Assembly (NCBI GenBank): GCA_965661115.1
Contig: CBFICO010000003.1
Location: forward strand, 3,854-67,853
Direction: 5' to 3'
Length of the DNA stretch: 64,000 bases
Origin: UBA6770 sp965661115
Lineage (GTDB): Bacteria > Bacteroidota > Bacteroidia > Flavobacteriales_G > Salibacteraceae
A model generated the notes under the pieces. The model did no database searches. It was not told the origin of the DNA and saw nothing but the letters and a program-made list of their open reading frames with translations. A program made the translations under genes and the position numbers. This document shows, in pieces, positions 61,452 through 64,000 of the stretch (position 1 is the stretch's first letter; the number at the start of each line of letters is the position of its first letter).

Positions 61452-62337
61452 TCGAAATTTGCTCAGCTTGAAGTATTTGATTGTTGTCCGCATCTCCCAC
61501 AAAGGCAATAAGTTTTACGTTTTTATCTATCCACGCATTGTCTATGTCATAGCAGAATACTTGATTTTGCTTTTTGTTTGCCGAAATATCTCCCTGGATA
61601 AGGCTTGAACCAAAAACAGAAGTTTCATAGTTTCTCAATACAAATCGATGCTCATAGTCTGGAACATCTTCAGGAGTTTGGCTGTAGTCTGTCTGCTTTG
61701 CCACAACCTTATCTTCTACAATAATTAACCCTACCACAAGATTTGTATTCTGCATGTCCTTGAGGATTGTAGTTTCAACATAAAGTTGACCTTTCCTTGT
61801 AGGAGGATTATACACACTCATCAAGTTGAACTTAAATAACGGTTCGTCAAAGACACCTGATGTTTTTAGTGAGTCGATAAAGCCATCCCAAAGTGTACCG
61901 GAAATTGGCTTGTTTGCTCTATTAACGATTAACCCCGGGTAGGAGTTTACCTTAAATCGATTTAGTAATTCATTCCCTTCATCAGTGGTAAAATCTGTGG
62001 TGTATTTTTCATCAAGGGCTGCAAACGGCCCAGCATGAATACTTACCATAACTGATTTTTCACTCAAATCGTTTTCTACTTTTTCAACAAGTTTTTTCGT
62101 GAATTTGGGGCAATTACCACAGGTGTGGCCAGTATATTCTTCAAACAACAACTTTCTGTAATTGGTTGAAGTGTCGTTGTACATTGTGTCATTTATGCTT
62201 AAATCAATTTCTTTGATACCGCAAAATGACGTGGTATCAATATCGTTTCTAATTACTCCTTCGTATGGGTCTTCGATGCGGTCACAGCTTATTAAAGCCA
62301 TAACAATTACAGAAAATAAAAAATACTTTACGCTCAT
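61438..62337 (-). CDS. Omp28-like lipoprotein with thioredoxin-type CxxC
   Basis: A 299-residue lipoprotein: MSVKYFLFSVIVMALISC gives lipobox ALISC. The redox motif HTCGNCPKFTKKL near residue 74 and the surrounding fold (LLFEEYTGH) match the Omp28/thioredoxin-like family of Bacteroidota. A role in periplasmic thiol chemistry is inferred from the motif only. It starts 3 bases after the DUF6029 gene and its end overlaps the barrel gene start. Confidence 0.85.
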   Translation of the reverse strand: MSVKYFLFSVIVMALISCDRIEDPYEGVIRNDIDTTSFCGIKEIDLSINDTMYNDTSTNYRKLLFEEYTGHTCGNCPKFTKKLVEKVENDLSEKSVMVSIHAGPFAALDEKYTTDFTTDEGNELLNRFKVNSYPGLIVNRANKPISGTLWDGFIDSLKTSGVFDEPLFKFNLMSVYNPPTRKGQLYVETTILKDMQNTNLVVGLIIVEDKVVAKQTDYSQTPEDVPDYEHRFVLRNYETSVFGSSLIQGDISANKKQNQVFCYDIDNAWIDKNVKLIAFVGDADNNQILQAEQISIAKE

Positions 62338-62340
62338 AAA

Positions 62341-64000
62341 TTAAAAACTTGAAGTTACGTTAATTGTAAACCCATTCGACGAAGGAACAACTCTACATAC
62401 TCCACCAACACAAAATAATCCAGCTTTTTGACGACCTGCACCTATAGAAATTCTGTTACCCCCGTTAATGTAACCAAATGTTGCATACGGATAGTGGATC
62501 TGGTTTTTTTCAATTGGGTTTCCATAGTTATACTGATCCATTACTGCAATAAACCAGTGCGGTGAATACGTATACTCAACAATCAGTGTACCCCAATCGC
62601 CCATGTCTTGACCAGACCAAAGGCCTTGCAGCTCAGCTCTAATTGCATGTTTAGGTTTTATCTTGTACATCACATCTAATACAGCTATATCAGCAAAAAT
62701 GTTCCCTTTAAAAGAACCGTTCAAACCACTATAACGCGTAATTAGGTTGTTAACCATCATGTTCATGTACATTGTTTTTAGCTTAAACTTCTTATTGAGT
62801 TTACGCTCAACTGTAATGTTTATATCCTGAAAATATTGTTCTGATCCTGGTGATAAAATTTTTGCTGTGTAACCTTGTCTAGTAGTATTTAAATCATTGA
62901 CCCAAGTAGAGTCAAGACCATAAGCAACAGAACCATTCAAAAGAACGCGTGTTCCGTATTTACCTCCATACCATGTTTTCTTTTTGAGCCTAAAAACAAC
63001 ATCGGCTTGATAGGCTATTTCGCCAGTAGGCTGCGTTGCATATGGGTACAATGTTGCTGCTAGATTATAGGTGTGTTGTTTAGTTAGCGCTGGTAAGAAA
63101 TTAATCATAAGATTATTTAATCCTTCTGTTCGGTCCGTTCTAAAACTCAAATTATCAATGTGTTTGGCACTGAGGTTTAATCCAAATCCCTTTTTAGAAT
63201 ACGACGCGCTCAAAAAGATACCTTGTCCAAAGTTGTATAGGTAATTATTATCGGCCGAAGGATCATTTTCCTTAAACGCATATTCTCCAGTAAATGAAAA
63301 GTTTTTGTACCGAGTAATTATTCTTCCACTATAGGCTCCTACGTTTTCTGGAAGCTTGTAATTAGGGTCGTTATCCTCTTGGTATTTACTTACAAAATTT
63401 GCCCCAAGAGTAACCTTCAAAGGCTTGTTAGCAAAGCTTGAAATATTCTCATTTAAATTGATTTCACCGTCTATAGCTCTAACGATACCGTCTCCTTTTC
63501 CGAAGAAAAACCGCTGTCTTCCCATAAGCCCTTTAACACGAATTCCATTTCCAAGATTGTACTTAACTCTAATGCCATCAAATGCATTATCAAGCCCTAA
63601 ATCTCGTTCTTCGTATGAGCGCAATAACATACCTGACCCAAATTGCTCATAAAAGTTACCCACGGTTACGTTTAGTCCTTTGTTATCAAAAGAAAAATAT
63701 CTATAAGGGAATCCACTGCCTTTAAATCTAGGGTCGAAACCTAAAAGTGCATTTTCATAACTTTCATAACGTGCTCCAGCAGAAAAAGCTCCTTTGGTAG
63801 CAATAACATTAGCGTATCCGTTATACAAGAATTTTTCTGGAACAGGCGGTGCAGCAATAGAAGTATCATCTAGGTAATACTGACTATTTAAGTTAAAATT
63901 TCCATGTACTTCAAGTGGCGCTTTTTTAGCTTCTTGAAGCACATTTTGCGCTACAGAACAGGTGGTTGAAAGAATAAAAGTGGTTAGTGTGATAATTCGG
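62341..64000 (-). CDS. DUF6029 family exported protein, 5' end cut by window edge
   Basis: The frame is open to the right edge, reading RIITLTTFILSTTCSVAQ before NVLQEAKKAPLEVHG, so it is a signal peptide cut near SVAQ and the true start lies beyond base 64000. The GTG at 63942 is internal. The body is a beta-rich DUF6029-type outer-membrane-like protein with FKGSGFPYRYFSFDNKGLNV, GNFYEQFGSGMLLRSYEERDL and ending GFTINVTSSF. Next to the Omp28-like gene. Function unknown. Confidence 0.85.
   Translation of the reverse strand, partial: RIITLTTFILSTTCSVAQNVLQEAKKAPLEVHGNFNLNSQYYLDDTSIAAPPVPEKFLYNGYANVIATKGAFSAGARYESYENALLGFDPRFKGSGFPYRYFSFDNKGLNVTVGNFYEQFGSGMLLRSYEERDLGLDNAFDGIRVKYNLGNGIRVKGLMGRQRFFFGKGDGIVRAIDGEINLNENISSFANKPLKVTLGANFVSKYQEDNDPNYKLPENVGAYSGRIITRYKNFSFTGEYAFKENDPSADNNYLYNFGQGIFLSASYSKKGFGLNLSAKHIDNLSFRTDRTEGLNNLMINFLPALTKQHTYNLAATLYPYATQPTGEIAYQADVVFRLKKKTWYGGKYGTRVLLNGSVAYGLDSTWVNDLNTTRQGYTAKILSPGSEQYFQDINITVERKLNKKFKLKTMYMNMMVNNLITRYSGLNGSFKGNIFADIAVLDVMYKIKPKHAIRAELQGLWSGQDMGDWGTLIVEYTYSPHWFIAVMDQYNYGNPIEKNQIHYPYATFGYINGGNRISIGAGRQKAGLFCVGGVCRVVPSSNGFTINVTSSF

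Noticed and set aside
1..64000. tRNA, rRNA, CRISPR array, transposase or integrase genes
   Set aside because: No cloverleaf, repeat-spacer array or recognisable recombinase motif was seen in the gaps or coding frames by eye; no covariance search was run.

Overview
The window looks like a chromosomal segment of a marine-type member of the Bacteroidota, most likely order Flavobacteriales. The evidence is a secreted protein with a type IX secretion (Por) C-terminal sorting domain, the alternative complex III operon actABCDEF followed directly by cytochrome oxidase genes, the long three-domain form of IspG, the DUF5723, DUF6029 and Omp28 envelope families, many promoter-like TAnnTTTG boxes and almost no Shine-Dalgarno sequences. 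Most of the window is ordinary, compact housekeeping and envelope DNA. No gene-free stretch exceeds about 300 bases, and I saw no rRNA, tRNA, CRISPR array, transposase or integrase.

Layout. 1-3.5 kb: 3' part of pheT, then trmL and a Cof-type HAD phosphatase on the minus strand. 3.67-4.54 kb: a lipoprotein gene followed by an attC-like inverted repeat, which looks like a single integron-type gene cassette lying beside the hutU stop codon. 4.5-7.1 kb: hutU, a DUF5522 microprotein that overlaps its start, and yraN. 7.2-17.3 kb: a minus-strand operon for a membrane beta-propeller protein, a lipoprotein, a DUF5723 protein and a 1454-residue exported TPR-CHAT protease. 17.4-22.9 kb: rnhB, secA and divergent rluB, with a perfect 33-bp palindrome between secA and rnhB. 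23.0-24.8 kb: a decaying sulfur locus (headless SQR-like gene, tusE/dsrC-like gene, dsrE-like gene with a frame break at a 9-A tract). 25-30.6 kb: an AsmA-like protein, then an operon of isochorismatase-like hydrolase, CDF metal transporter and a Cys/Lys-rich microprotein, then a T9SS cargo protein.

30.6-42.1 kb: ispG, a CHASE2 sensor gene broken by two lesions, a FecR-like/TPR protein, ldcA, metG, an arsenosugar-type cluster (DUF547, peroxidase-like protein, ArsS radical SAM, small lipoprotein) and a secreted 18-repeat MORN-like protein. 42.2-46.8 kb: rimP-nusA-infB with a terminator-like hairpin in the leader, then a SPOR protein. 47.5-58.8 kb: actABCDEF-coxBA, a complete quinol-to-oxygen electron transfer module apart from oxidase subunit III. 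58.9-64 kb: ruvB-queG, then a minus-strand envelope cluster (DUF6029, Omp28-like, outer-membrane barrel) that runs off the right edge.

The items most worth following up are the attC-like cassette, the TPR-CHAT envelope operon, the double palindrome upstream of rnhB, the three damaged genes (SQR, dsrE, CHASE2), and the two microproteins (DUF5522 and the Cys/Lys-rich protein) located next to enzyme and transporter genes.
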